64,000 nt of DNA from Chryseobacterium sp. (GCA_031286615.1 JAITUA010000020.1:62001-126000); one strand, 5' to 3'. Counted from the first letter of the stretch, positions 8,398 through 16,957 are shown. A program made the numbers and translations. The notes: generated from the letters alone by a model not told the origin.

Positions 8398-9057
8398 TTA
8401 AATTAAAGGTTCCCCATTAAGATCGGTCGTCAGGACTTCACTCATATAATCGAAAAAGGGACGCATAGCCAATAAGGTGAGAAGGGCTTCCTTTTGAAAG
8501 CTGGCTGACAAAACTTCCTCATCGGTAAATTTTCGCATCACCAGAAACTGCTTTTTCCTGATTAAATCTATAGCCGGATGATTCTTATCAAAGCCTCGCG
8601 GAGCTGTTTTTACAGAATCTCCTTTTAGTTCTCCGAAATATTGGGTGAAGGTTTTATCTGAAGTAATTTTTTCGATTTCTGTACTGTTGATTTCAAATTC
8701 TTTACGGATACGGAGTAAATCTTTGGCTTCCGGACCCCAGAATCCACCTCCTACAAAGCTGTTGCCAGGTTCCAGTTGAATATAATATCCGCCTCTCAAC
8801 ATTGGTTTTGAACGGGAATATCCAACTCCGAAATTGGTTTTATACGGCGTTTGATCTTTTGAAAAACGAACGTCTTTGTAAATTCTGAAAATATGGATTC
8901 CTTTCAGGTTGTCATATTCCTGAAGTTCGGTATAGATATGATTAAAAAGAACTTTGTTTTCTTTCACAATCGATTCGTATTCAGATTTGTGCTTTGCAAA
9001 CCATTCCCGATTGTTATTTTCTTTTAAATGGGTGAGAAATTCAAATGCTTTTTTCAT
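8398..9057 (-). CDS. DUF2461 domain-containing protein (TIGR02453 family)
   Basis: A 219-residue cytoplasmic protein. FLTHLKENNNREWFAKHKSEYE at the N terminus, IFRIYKDVRFSKDQTPYKTNFG in the middle and the GGYYIQLEPGNSFVGGGFW strand are the hallmark conserved blocks of DUF2461. The family is widespread and of unknown function. The full family length is present, and its start is eight bases from the stop of the SUKH gene, so both are probably co-transcribed. Confidence 0.88.
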   Translation of the reverse strand: MKKAFEFLTHLKENNNREWFAKHKSEYESIVKENKVLFNHIYTELQEYDNLKGIHIFRIYKDVRFSKDQTPYKTNFGVGYSRSKPMLRGGYYIQLEPGNSFVGGGFWGPEAKDLLRIRKEFEINSTEIEKITSDKTFTQYFGELKGDSVKTAPRGFDKNHPAIDLIRKKQFLVMRKFTDEEVLSASFQKEALLTLLAMRPFFDYMSEVLTTDLNGEPLI

Positions 9058-9064
9058 ATTCAGA

Positions 9065-9610
9065 TCAGGATTTTTCTTCGTTGATATATTCTTTATAGTC
9101 TTCTTCTAATTTGTCAATCTCTTTAATTAAGAAGTCATATATATTTCCTTCAAATACATCGTAATCTTCCTCATCATATTTGTCGTACTCAATTTTTATG
9201 ATTCCGTTATCGGTATACGCTCTGTACAGATTTCCACTTCGTTTGAAAAATAACTGTCCCAAAGGTTTATCCCTATATTCAAGAGCTTCATCATGCTTTT
9301 CTTCAAAACCCATCCATGAAGGCATCTCTGCATCCTGAGAAAGACCATATACAAAAAAGCCATATCCGAATTTCCATGCGGGAAGAACGTCAAATTCCTG
9401 TGGCCGTGCCCATATCTCTTCTTTAACTTCAAAAATCAAGGAACCAAATGTGGTCAGAAAGTCTTTAATATCTTCACCGAATATAAAACCTGTGCTTTCC
9501 TCATACCGTGTAATCTGTTCTTCGGTTGCAGGATTTGCCACAGAGCCCATCACGAAAAAGTCATCATTTAACTTCTTTTTTCTGTCCCAGAATTCTTCTT
9601 TTGTTGCCAT
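9065..9610 (-). CDS. SMI1/KNR4 (SUKH) family immunity-type protein
   Basis: A 181-residue acidic protein. ATEEQITRYEESTGFIFGEDIKDFLTTFGSLIF is the typical SUKH N-terminal helix-turn ending in the LP/G-type strand, and the later LFFKRSGNLYRAYTDNGIIKIEY region fits the SUKH beta-sheet. SUKH proteins neutralise nuclease and other toxins of polymorphic toxin and contact-dependent systems. No cognate toxin is visible in this window, so it would be an orphan immunity gene or have another protein partner. It precedes the DUF2461 gene by eight bases. Confidence 0.8.
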   Translation of the reverse strand: MATKEEFWDRKKKLNDDFFVMGSVANPATEEQITRYEESTGFIFGEDIKDFLTTFGSLIFEVKEEIWARPQEFDVLPAWKFGYGFFVYGLSQDAEMPSWMGFEEKHDEALEYRDKPLGQLFFKRSGNLYRAYTDNGIIKIEYDKYDEEDYDVFEGNIYDFLIKEIDKLEEDYKEYINEEKS

Positions 9611-9784
9611 ATTTTGTTTGGTTTTATGCCGTCATCATTGATCAGACCGTTATTGAAACAAATATAGGGGAAAGTTGGAGGGATAAAAAATGGAGGATTT
9701 AATTTATATGTGTAATTTAATTGATAGTACGTTCTAAGTGACAAATTATTCAAATCGGAAACGAAAACAGCTTCTACATTCTGC

Positions 9785-10879
9785 CTATTTAACCCTATTC
9801 AATGTTATGACATTTTGATGACCTGCAATGGCTTCAAATGCTTCATTCTGATGTTGTACGTCTGACCATCCTTTTTTAGAAAGCTCTGCTCTGATTTCTT
9901 CCTCGGATTTATCTTTTATAAGATGATAATATGTAAAATCAACCACTTCTGGCGGTACTCTTTCTAGTACATATTTTGTAAGTGCTACAACTAGTCTAAA
10001 ATAAATAAAAATGCCAGTTAGCCCAAGTTGTACAATCCAGATGACAATCCAACCAATCCATCCGGTATTTATTTTGTTAACTGTAAAGCCATTTGAAAAT
10101 TGTATTTTTAAAAAATTCCAAAATCCAATTCTTTCCAGATTATTTGTATTCAGAATTATTTCATACTGTAAATATTCGCTGGAAACATATGTTAGCACAG
10201 TCATTCCTCCGAGTAGATATAGCAGCTTGTTAATATTAGTATAATTTGAAAATTTAATTAAATACTTCATCACAAAAACAAGAGCTGTTGCTACAAGAAA
10301 CTCAAAAAGACCAATAAAATATAAGCCTTTTACCGAAAGATATGCTACCAGAAATCCAATAATCAGGGAAATGCATATACCACCAATAATTGGGAGTGTT
10401 ATATTGGGTGTTTTTGTTGGTCTTGGTTGGGGGAGTGTTTCAGGAATTACATAGTCATCCCAATTATTTTTCTTTTCTATTTCCTTTTCCAGATCCTTAA
10501 GAGCTTGTATATTGAACGTTTTTAAGGTTTCCTGATAAGCATAAATAAATAGTTTCACCCTTTTAGAGTTTTTACCGTTATCCCATATTTCATTGCCCAA
10601 AGATTCACTTTTTACCAAAACGTTATTGTTATTATACTGAGCTGTAATAATTTCTGTCCACCGATTGCTCATCCAGCTTGTTTCTTTATATTTTGCTTCT
10701 ATGCTGTGATCATCCTTATAAACTACATCCCAACCCAATTTTTCAAATGCTTTTTCTGCGATGGCAATGAAAAGGGTTTCGTTGACAAATGTTCTGAATT
10801 CCTCTTTATATTTAGGCGTAAAACCAATGCTGTGTTTTCGGGATATTGTTTCTTCGTAGTTTCTAAAAATGTCTTCCAT
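9785..10879 (-). CDS. Uncharacterised multi-pass membrane protein
   Basis: A 364-residue protein. The N-terminal 150 residues are soluble, with a short beta domain (AEKAFEKLGWDVVYKDDHSIEAKYKETSWMSN...) that looks like a small alpha-beta domain. Four to five hydrophobic helices follow between about residues 163 and 310, and a soluble tail contains SEEEIRAELSKKGWSDVQ. I do not recognise the family. It stands alone between 125- and 174-base spacers. Possible roles in sensing or transport are not supported by any motif. Confidence 0.6.
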   Translation of the reverse strand: MEDIFRNYEETISRKHSIGFTPKYKEEFRTFVNETLFIAIAEKAFEKLGWDVVYKDDHSIEAKYKETSWMSNRWTEIITAQYNNNNVLVKSESLGNEIWDNGKNSKRVKLFIYAYQETLKTFNIQALKDLEKEIEKKNNWDDYVIPETLPQPRPTKTPNITLPIIGGICISLIIGFLVAYLSVKGLYFIGLFEFLVATALVFVMKYLIKFSNYTNINKLLYLLGGMTVLTYVSSEYLQYEIILNTNNLERIGFWNFLKIQFSNGFTVNKINTGWIGWIVIWIVQLGLTGIFIYFRLVVALTKYVLERVPPEVVDFTYYHLIKDKSEEEIRAELSKKGWSDVQHQNEAFEAIAGHQNVITLNRVK

Positions 10880-11004
10880 TTGTAGTTTTCAGGTATTGTT
10901 ATCGGGATAAGATTTTGTTGATAAATTTAAATAAGCAAATGAGAGACATAAAATAAATAATTTAATAATATTAATTAACACTTCTTAATTGTCAGTCATT
11001 GTTC

Positions 11005-11655
11005 CTATTTCTCTGTTAATTTTTGTTTCAAATCTTCGGATATCAGATTGTTTTCTATCAGATACTTACTCATTATTTTCAGAAATTTCTTTGATTCTTT
11101 TAGATAAACTTTATCAAGTGAAGATTGATCTGTTTCTAAAAAGACTTTTGCTCTATGAATAAAAATTCCTGCGCCTTGAAATTCTTTGCTTATGAATAAT
11201 GTTCCTGCTAAAGAAATGTATGACACAAATTGATGCTGAACATGATTTCTTTTCAAATATTGAAGCGGCATCTTTTGATGTAAATATTGAAAATGTGAGA
11301 TAATATTAATGTCTTTCAAGTATTTTTCACGTTCTATAATAAACCAATCGTCCTGCACTTCACCATCCAGATCTGTTTCAAGTTCGTAATAACCGATGGG
11401 TTCTAAATCACCCAGATAAATTTCGTTTTTTACATACAGACCTATTTTTGTTCGGATAATAGGCCCACTGTATCTCTTGTTTATCAGGTATTGATATCCG
11501 TCAAACTGTAAGGTGATTTCATCAGGCTCAAACCCACCGATAAGTTCTTCAGGATTTTCTGAAAGTATTTGATGAAGAGTATCGTATGCGGTCTTTTTTA
11601 AATCAAATGTCTTAGCTCTTTCAGCTAATAATAATTCAAGTTCCTGAGCAGTCAT
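11005..11655 (-). CDS. Uncharacterised soluble protein
   Basis: A 216-residue protein with no signal peptide or membrane helix. The N-terminal half is predicted mixed alpha-beta (DEITLQFDGYQYLINKRY, IGYYELETDLDGEVQDDW), the C-terminal half mostly helical with a lysine-rich end. Family not recognised. It lies 17 bases downstream of the ecotin-like gene on the same strand, so the two are likely co-transcribed; small acidic proteins of this size in such neighbourhoods are sometimes immunity proteins, but there is no direct evidence here. Confidence 0.5.
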   Translation of the reverse strand: MTAQELELLLAERAKTFDLKKTAYDTLHQILSENPEELIGGFEPDEITLQFDGYQYLINKRYSGPIIRTKIGLYVKNEIYLGDLEPIGYYELETDLDGEVQDDWFIIEREKYLKDINIISHFQYLHQKMPLQYLKRNHVQHQFVSYISLAGTLFISKEFQGAGIFIHRAKVFLETDQSSLDKVYLKESKKFLKIMSKYLIENNLISEDLKQKLTEK

Positions 11656-11672
11656 ATTACGGTTATAAGTTT

Positions 11673-12152
11673 CTAAAGTTCTGCATTTTTAAATTCAGAA
11701 TTTACTTTCCAAAGCCTGTATTCCAGAGTCCAATCCTTGGGAATATAGAATGGAATTGCAATATGCCCATTATATTCTTTTAAAATATTCTGTGAGCTTA
11801 ATATCTTCTTTTTTACGGTCTTGGTTTTATCACAATTAGATTTGTAAAAAGTAAGCACGTCTGTAGGTATTTCTTTCGGTAATACATAATAAGGGAATCT
11901 GAAAGGAGATATTCCATACTTTTCTTCTAAATTCTTAATATTAAAACTAAAATCATTAATATCTGAACATTCAGAAACATTCATTTCAATTCCAAATCTT
12001 ATTTCAACTTTATATTCTTTGCTATTCTCAATGTTTGGAAGTTTAAGATCAACTCTTTTCATCCCTTTTTCAGGCTCAGGATAATTGGGCTTTTCTTGTG
12101 AATACATGTTTAATGAGTATAAAATAGAAAAGAATAAGATTACATCTTTCAT
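11673..12152 (-). CDS. Ecotin family serine protease inhibitor
   Basis: A 159-residue precursor with signal peptide (about residues 1-18). The mature part starts NYPEPEKGMKRVDLKLP, matching the YPxxEKGMKRxxIxL opening of E. coli ecotin. FRFPYYVLPKEIP, KTVKKKI, IAIPFYIPKDWTLEYRLWKV continue the alignment to the C terminus. The two cysteines (SEC and SNC) correspond to the ecotin disulfide. Three residues before the second cysteine, where ecotin has its P1 Met84, this protein has Lys, suggesting inhibition of trypsin-like proteases. Ecotins protect periplasm or surface from exogenous serine proteases, here probably after export across the inner membrane. Confidence 0.82.
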   Translation of the reverse strand: MKDVILFFSILYSLNMYSQEKPNYPEPEKGMKRVDLKLPNIENSKEYKVEIRFGIEMNVSECSDINDFSFNIKNLEEKYGISPFRFPYYVLPKEIPTDVLTFYKSNCDKTKTVKKKILSSQNILKEYNGHIAIPFYIPKDWTLEYRLWKVNSEFKNAEL

Positions 12153-12197
12153 AGTCGTTTTTTATTATGTAGTATTTTATTAGAAGACGTCATAAAT

Positions 12198-12650
12198 CTA
12201 CTCTCTGATTCTTAGTTTTAGTCTCTCGAAAACCTTTTTTGTGAAGTAAAGTTCTATTGCAAATAGTGAGTAAAAAAATAGTACAGAAAATATAGCCAAT
12301 CCAATATCACCTTGAAAATCAGGATCAATAATCTTTTTAATGATAGCCAATGAAAATATTAACGTAAGAATTGAGAACCAGATATATCCAAAAAAGCTTA
12401 ATCTCAATCTGGGATTCTGAAGATCATTCTTTTTAAAAACAATGATTAAGATAGGAAGAATTGTTAAGAAGGGTGTTTTTATTCTTGTTACTTCAATTCT
12501 GTTTTTAAACTCCCTGCCATAGAATAATTTCCCATCACTTGCTAATGAAGCTGTGTTGGCTAAATCTAATATCATAGAACTTCTCTTTGAGTTTTGTCTG
12601 ACAGCCTCCTCAATTTTAGCAGTGCTAAAATTTAAATTCATTTTAATCAT
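12198..12650 (-). CDS. Uncharacterised small membrane protein
   Basis: A 150-residue protein; an internal ATG three codons in (MNLNFSTAKIEE) is an equally good start. The N-terminal 50 residues are soluble, followed by three hydrophobic stretches (about 54-71, 85-103 and 112-132) and a basic tail. Family not recognised. It lies 45 bases upstream of the ecotin-like gene on the same strand, so it may share its transcript. Confidence 0.5.
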   Translation of the reverse strand: MIKMNLNFSTAKIEEAVRQNSKRSSMILDLANTASLASDGKLFYGREFKNRIEVTRIKTPFLTILPILIIVFKKNDLQNPRLRLSFFGYIWFSILTLIFSLAIIKKIIDPDFQGDIGLAIFSVLFFYSLFAIELYFTKKVFERLKLRIRE

Positions 12651-12729
12651 TGTGTGTTTTTACTATATGGCTGTAAGCTATTATTTTTTTCAATTCTTAG
12701 CATAAATATTTTATTTAATACACTTATTA

Positions 12730-13902
12730 TTACCGGAAAATTTTAATCTGCTGTAAAACTCCTTTCTCATTTTTATAAGTAAAAATATAAGTTCCGCGCT
12801 TTACTCTTGATAAATCTATCGTTTTATTATAATAGGCAAAACCTTTGTTGATCTGCTCTCCATCTGTGGAGTAAACCGTGTATTCAAACTGATTGCTGTT
12901 ATTTTTATTGCTGATGATAAAACCGTCTTTGGCTGCATTGGTATAGACTTTTGTTTCCAATATACGGTTCTCATTGGTTGTATTTGCGAGTACGCTCTCA
13001 CTAATATCTGCCACCTGTATGTTTTTAATAGCCGATTTGGTTACAGACGTTGTACTTCCACCAATGATGTATAATTTATTGTTATATACTTCCGCTGCAG
13101 CGTGTCTTCTGGGGATCATATTGGATGATAACTGATGTACCTTATTGGTTGTTGTATCAAAATAAGCCAGAAATGTTTGATTATTATACCCTCCTGCAAT
13201 AAAAATCTTATTACCGGATACTGCTAATGAATGTCCGGATATACCGGCCGGCATCGTAAATTGATCGGTCCAACGATCAGTTTTGAGGTCGTAAACATTG
13301 ATCAGACGGGATGATGTACCGTTAAAACCACCAATAACATACAGTTTATCATTCACAATTTTGCCCCTTGTTTCTCTGGCTGTGGGCATATCGGGTAATG
13401 GATGCCATGTATCTGAAGCAATATCATAATATTGGAATCTATTGGAAAATACAGTAGTTGCAACGCCGTTTAGCCCGCTGCCGCCAAAGACGTATATTTT
13501 TCCGTTATGGATGGCAGAACCTGCATTTCCTGTATAGGAACGATTAACTGCTCCCTTTGTTATTTTATTGGTTTCAAGGTCTACAATTTCAAGATGGCTG
13601 TTTCCCCACCCGTTAAAAATATAAATTTTATTATTGTAAGTCTCCGAATTAGCAAATTTTTTGGAAAGCAGAGTAGAATTGAAAATACTCCATTTATTAT
13701 CGGTAATATTATATTTTTCAATATAATTGGCATTACCGCTGTTTTCCTGATATCCATTGCTCACATATATATTATCATCCACAATTACACTGGTTGTAGC
13801 ACCTCTGCCTACAGACATATTGGCGAGATTTTTAAATTGAAGCGTTTGTGCCTGGGTGAGTATTGAGCTTAAAAATGTAAGGAATAATAATTTTGTTTTC
13901 AA
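12730..13902 (-). CDS. Secreted kelch-repeat protein with T9SS-type C-terminal domain
   Basis: A 390-residue protein. The only start that keeps the signal peptide (KTKLLFLTFLSSILTQAQ) is a TTG at 13900-13902; the next in-frame ATG lies after the signal. Residues about 25-300 contain six kelch-type blades with repeated GRGATTSVIVDDNIYVSNG, GNAGSAIHNGKIYVFGGSG, ETRGKIVNDKLYVIGGFNG and HAAAEVYNNKLYIIGGS units, giving a beta-propeller. The C-terminal 75 residues (YSTDGEQINKGFAYYN...RGTYIFTYKNEKG..IKIF) have the pattern of a type IX secretion sorting domain. A surface or secreted binding protein is likely. Confidence 0.8.
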   Translation of the reverse strand: MKTKLLFLTFLSSILTQAQTLQFKNLANMSVGRGATTSVIVDDNIYVSNGYQENSGNANYIEKYNITDNKWSIFNSTLLSKKFANSETYNNKIYIFNGWGNSHLEIVDLETNKITKGAVNRSYTGNAGSAIHNGKIYVFGGSGLNGVATTVFSNRFQYYDIASDTWHPLPDMPTARETRGKIVNDKLYVIGGFNGTSSRLINVYDLKTDRWTDQFTMPAGISGHSLAVSGNKIFIAGGYNNQTFLAYFDTTTNKVHQLSSNMIPRRHAAAEVYNNKLYIIGGSTTSVTKSAIKNIQVADISESVLANTTNENRILETKVYTNAAKDGFIISNKNNSNQFEYTVYSTDGEQINKGFAYYNKTIDLSRVKRGTYIFTYKNEKGVLQQIKIFR

Positions 13903-14103
13903 TGGTATCGGGTTTAGTGTTTATTTTCTTTAAATGATTCGGGTTTATTTCCAGTACCGAACTTTAATTGAATATCGTGGTTTAAAGATAGGAAAAAGTT
14001 GAAGAGAATTTTCTGAAATTGCTTTTAACAAGATGGACATAAGTCTTTTGCTAAAAACATGGCCCGATCTTGTGGAAGCCGGTAAACTTTACCTCATAGA
14101 AAA

Positions 14104-14658
14104 TTAGAAAACTTTTTCTCTGTTAATTGTAAAAGCTTCAAAATTAGGATGGAACCAAAAATCTTTCAATCCAATTTCATTATAAACTTTGATTTCATCT
14201 GAATAGATAGGATGCAGCCCTGCGATATTTATTTTATATTCAGCACCAATGTCAATATTTAAATATTCAGTTTTATCCAGAATAGTTGGAGCAAAAATTA
14301 AAAATGCATCCATTTCAGAATCATCACTAATCTTTTCACCAAAATTAATTGTTTCTCCATAGCAAAAAGGACATTTCCCCCGTAAGCTATTGGCAATAAA
14401 CCCCGCTACAATTCCCCAATCTGTATTTGCAGACTCTACTATGATACAAAGTTCAGGTCGTCCCATTTTCCATTCAGGATGATCAACCAATGATAATCCA
14501 TAGGTTAAGGCTGTAATATAGCCGACTTCAGGATAATCTCTATATAAAATTGATGAAACCCCTTGGATACCTTCTATTAAGCTTTCATTGCTATAAAATT
14601 CAGGTTCTTGTTTGAAAATAGAATCTAAATGTTCTAAATATTTTTCAATATGTGTCAT
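14104..14658 (-). CDS. Suppressor of fused (SUFU) domain protein
   Basis: A 184-residue cytoplasmic protein that is essentially one SUFU domain. IQGVSSILYRDYPEVGYITALTYGLSLVDHPEWK...GRPELCIIVESANTDW is the typical bacterial SUFU N-terminal block. LRGKCPFCYGETINFGEKISDDSEMDAFLIFAP and the C-terminal NIAGLHPIYSDEIKVYNEIGLKDFW follow in order. Bacterial SUFU proteins are widely found as immunity proteins of polymorphic toxins. It is the second immunity-family gene in this region and likewise lacks a visible toxin partner. Confidence 0.82.
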   Translation of the reverse strand: MTHIEKYLEHLDSIFKQEPEFYSNESLIEGIQGVSSILYRDYPEVGYITALTYGLSLVDHPEWKMGRPELCIIVESANTDWGIVAGFIANSLRGKCPFCYGETINFGEKISDDSEMDAFLIFAPTILDKTEYLNIDIGAEYKINIAGLHPIYSDEIKVYNEIGLKDFWFHPNFEAFTINREKVF

Positions 14659-14735
14659 TGAGAAAAATTAATTTAATAATTGCTTATTAATCCCTTCTAC
14701 TAGCAAAAAGGATTATTGGTGAAATACGGACGGTT

Positions 14736-15185
14736 TTATTTGGTATAATCCCCTGCAACAATAGATTTTTCCATTTTCCCAACAATCTCAGAAACGGGAA
14801 TGGTAAATATACCGGCATCTCCTTTATCGAATTCTTTTTTCCAGTAAGAATATCCGTCCATTTCAAGGGAATCTGGTTTTTTACCGGTTTCACTTTTCAG
14901 ATTGGTGACGCTTTTGTCCAAAGCTTCTTCTGATATGGGAATATGTGTGAATTTGTCTGCAATGCCTGTGGTGCTAGTGGTATCCTTAATCTTCAAACCA
15001 CTGATGGAAATATGAATCACTTTTCCGGTTTCTGGATATTCTTCAATCTTTAATATGGTAAGGGTAGAGTTTTTTTCTGTGGGACGGGTTTTGTAGTTCC
15101 ATTCCTGTCCTACACTGTATTCGACTTTTTTTGTACAACTGAAAGATAGCAACAACAGTAATGCTATGAAAGTATAGAGTTTCAT
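14736..15185 (-). CDS. Uncharacterised lipoprotein
   Basis: A 149-residue precursor with a lipoprotein signal: hydrophobic LYTFIALLLLLSFSC with Cys17 as the acylated residue, followed by TKK. The mature protein includes YSVGQEWNYKTRP and VIHISISGLKIKD, a beta-rich pattern, and no catalytic motif that I can identify. It lies 25 bases downstream of the secreted-protein gene ending at 15211, so both are probably in one transcript. Confidence 0.65.
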   Translation of the reverse strand: MKLYTFIALLLLLSFSCTKKVEYSVGQEWNYKTRPTEKNSTLTILKIEEYPETGKVIHISISGLKIKDTTSTTGIADKFTHIPISEEALDKSVTNLKSETGKKPDSLEMDGYSYWKKEFDKGDAGIFTIPVSEIVGKMEKSIVAGDYTK

Positions 15186-15210
15186 GGAGGGGTGGTTATT
15201 AGCTTTGTTT

Positions 15211-15753
15211 TTATTTCAAATAGGTTTGTTCAAGGAGCTCAACTGATTCCGTTTCAGTTAATGGATTCTTCTTATCTGTATTATTTGTTAAATTGAATGA
15301 GATCAGATTGTTGTTTCTAACGGCATATAGTAAATATGAAGTCTTGTCCTTACTAACATCCTGAGATTTATCTTTTATGATAATTTTCCAGATAATATAA
15401 TTTTTTTCTTCGTTTCGCTTTACTTCGGAAACTTCAGCTTTCACTCCGGTTGAAGAGGCCCAGTAATCATACTCCCATTTGTAAAATGCATTCAGCAATT
15501 CTTTTTCCGTTAAACCTTCTTTATAAAATTCAAATTTTTCAGGTTTTCTTACTGAAATCAGCAAATTTATTTTTTCGTCTTTATTGCTTAAGTGAAATTG
15601 TCCGGATTGTTTCAGTTGATTTTTATATTCCCATTTTCCGGGAACCTCAAATAACTCTCCATTGATTTGAAAAGGAGTCTTCTTTTGTGCAAAAGAAGAG
15701 CTCGAAACCAGAAGAAAAACAAAGATTGGAAAAAGTTTAATGTTTAATTTCAT
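15211..15753 (-). CDS. Uncharacterised secreted protein
   Basis: A 180-residue precursor with signal peptide MKLNIKLFPIFVFLLVSSSSFAQ. The mature domain is beta-rich (FQINGELFEVPGKWEYKNQ...FHLSNKDEKINLLISVRKPEKF) and resembles lipid- or ligand-binding beta proteins, but no family is recognised. A TAAATTTG promoter element lies about 33 bases before the ATG. Likely first gene of a two-gene unit with the lipoprotein. Confidence 0.6.
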   Translation of the reverse strand: MKLNIKLFPIFVFLLVSSSSFAQKKTPFQINGELFEVPGKWEYKNQLKQSGQFHLSNKDEKINLLISVRKPEKFEFYKEGLTEKELLNAFYKWEYDYWASSTGVKAEVSEVKRNEEKNYIIWKIIIKDKSQDVSKDKTSYLLYAVRNNNLISFNLTNNTDKKNPLTETESVELLEQTYLK

Positions 15754-15785
15754 TTTGATAACAGTATGTTGAGTTTAGTAAGGCC

Positions 15786-15793
15786 CAAATTTA
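15786..15793 (-). promoter_or_regulatory. Bacteroidota -7 element TAAATTTG
   Basis: Reading on the minus strand, TAAATTTG fits the TAnnTTTG -7 consensus about 33 bases before the ATG at 15753. A convincing -33 TTTG was not found at the ideal distance, so confidence is moderate. Confidence 0.4.
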
Positions 15794-15870
15794 CATATTG
15801 TACCAATATAAATTATATACTATGATGATAATGTTGATTTGAGGCGTTTTATTTCTTCCTTCTTTGCTAT

Positions 15871-15926
15871 CCGAAGTCTTCTGACTTTGGATTATTTATT
15901 TTTTTGTGCAAAGTCTGTAGACTTTG
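15871..15926. repeat. Two REP-like inverted repeats (AAGTC/GACTTT type)
   Basis: Two related palindromes 18 bases apart: CCGAAGTC-TTCT-GACTTTGG (15871-15890) and the perfect CAAAGTCT-GT-AGACTTTG (15909-15926). Both share the AAGTC...GACTT core. They sit in the 201-base gap between the DUF6602-like gene stop and the start of the secreted protein gene, and could also end transcription of the former. Confidence 0.6.
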
Positions 15927-15954
15927 TGGAGCGGTGTTTACTTTTTCCTTCTGT

Positions 15955-16725
15955 CTATTCTAGGTAGTCCATAAAATGAACTCCGATATCTCCAAGAGAA
16001 TAACCCCTTTCGTCAAGTTGATAGTATGAATTCTGAATAAGATTGTAATAAAAATCGGCTAAAGGTGTTCTTTCTTGAATGCAAGTTAAAATATGATTGT
16101 CCTTAATTATGGATTCATATTCTTTGTAAAGTTTAGCATTAGAACTTTCCCCAAGTGGTTCAAAATGGACTAAACTGCCTGAATCACTTTTAGAATCATT
16201 TCTAATAATAGAAATGTCAAAATGGTTAGTTAAAGGTAAGCAAGTTGAAAAATAGGCATCTTCAATAGTCGTCAATTTAGTCGAAATTCGATATGCCACT
16301 AAAATAAATTCAGGCCTCAACCAAATTCCACTTTCATCAGGCCATATTTTACTAAGTAAATCTCGAATTTTAGAAAAGTTCGACTCTGTTTTTATTAGAT
16401 CTTTTTTGGTAAGGTTTGTTTTTATCTCAATTATCTTTAGAACAGCGTGTCCCATAGCCAAAACTGTTCCATCTGCATTATAACCTAGTAAAGGGTACCG
16501 GCTGTCAAGAATTAGTATATCAATTTGTGGAGATCTTAATTTATCTGGTGTTAGGAAATGACCTGAAACTGCTTTTAAAGTTGGTGGCAAATAATTATTT
16601 AAAAATGTGATTAACGGTATTTCTCCATTTCTCCCAATAGTCTGCGGGTTTTTTGATGATGCAATTGCTTTGTCGACTGCTGAAAGAATTACTTTTTCCT
16701 CTTCTTTAAAAATTGGTTCAGTCAT
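15955..16725 (-). CDS. DUF6602-like protein, possible PD-(D/E)XK fold
   Basis: A 256-residue soluble protein. The order GRNGEIPLITFLNNYLPPTLKAVSGHFLTPDK, SPQIDILILDSRYPLL and VLKIIEIKTNLTKKDL matches the DUF6602 pattern. It also matches a restriction-nuclease-like layout, with a helix glutamate, then Asp in QIDILILD (about 69) and the Glu-x-Lys of EIK (about 99-101). Proteins of this kind are frequent in defence neighbourhoods. It lies next to the decayed groEL-tail cassettes. Nuclease activity is an inference from the D...EIK motif, not shown. Confidence 0.6.
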   Translation of the reverse strand: MTEPIFKEEEKVILSAVDKAIASSKNPQTIGRNGEIPLITFLNNYLPPTLKAVSGHFLTPDKLRSPQIDILILDSRYPLLGYNADGTVLAMGHAVLKIIEIKTNLTKKDLIKTESNFSKIRDLLSKIWPDESGIWLRPEFILVAYRISTKLTTIEDAYFSTCLPLTNHFDISIIRNDSKSDSGSLVHFEPLGESSNAKLYKEYESIIKDNHILTCIQERTPLADFYYNLIQNSYYQLDERGYSLGDIGVHFMDYLE

Positions 16726-16899
16726 GTATAGTTTTCTAATATTATTTATTTTTTGATTTTCAGTTTTACAACCAAAGTATAACTATGGAAATCAACCGCA
16801 AATCTTTTAAAAAATTTCTAGAAGTACATAAGAAGTAATTGATGATGTTTCATGGTTTTACTTAGTTGACTCAAATATAATTAAAAAATTATACAAATA

Positions 16900-16930
16900 A
16901 AAAACCGTTCCACAAAAGCAAAACGGTTCA
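16900..16930 (-). terminator. Terminator copy C of the groEL terminator family
   Basis: AACCGTTCC...GCAAAACGGTT hairpin followed by a T-run on the minus strand. It sits directly past the GroEL-tail remnant and has the same spacing to it as the functional groEL terminator has to groEL. Confidence 0.7.
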
Positions 16931-16957
16931 TATATTCATTGCCTCATTCGCTGACCG

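Noticed and set aside
13507..13866. 119-codon plus-strand frame opposite the kelch gene
   Set aside because: It lies entirely within the kelch coding region, whose repeats and signal peptide are convincing; the frame is a by-product.
14025..14107. Short plus-strand frame reading TWPDLVEAGKLYLIEN before a stop
   Set aside because: It faintly resembles a topoisomerase fragment, but it is about 24 codons long, has no ribosome-binding or family support and may be chance.
15871..15926. CRISPR-like spacing of short repeats
   Set aside because: Only two variant palindromes with no spacer series; no cas gene in the window.
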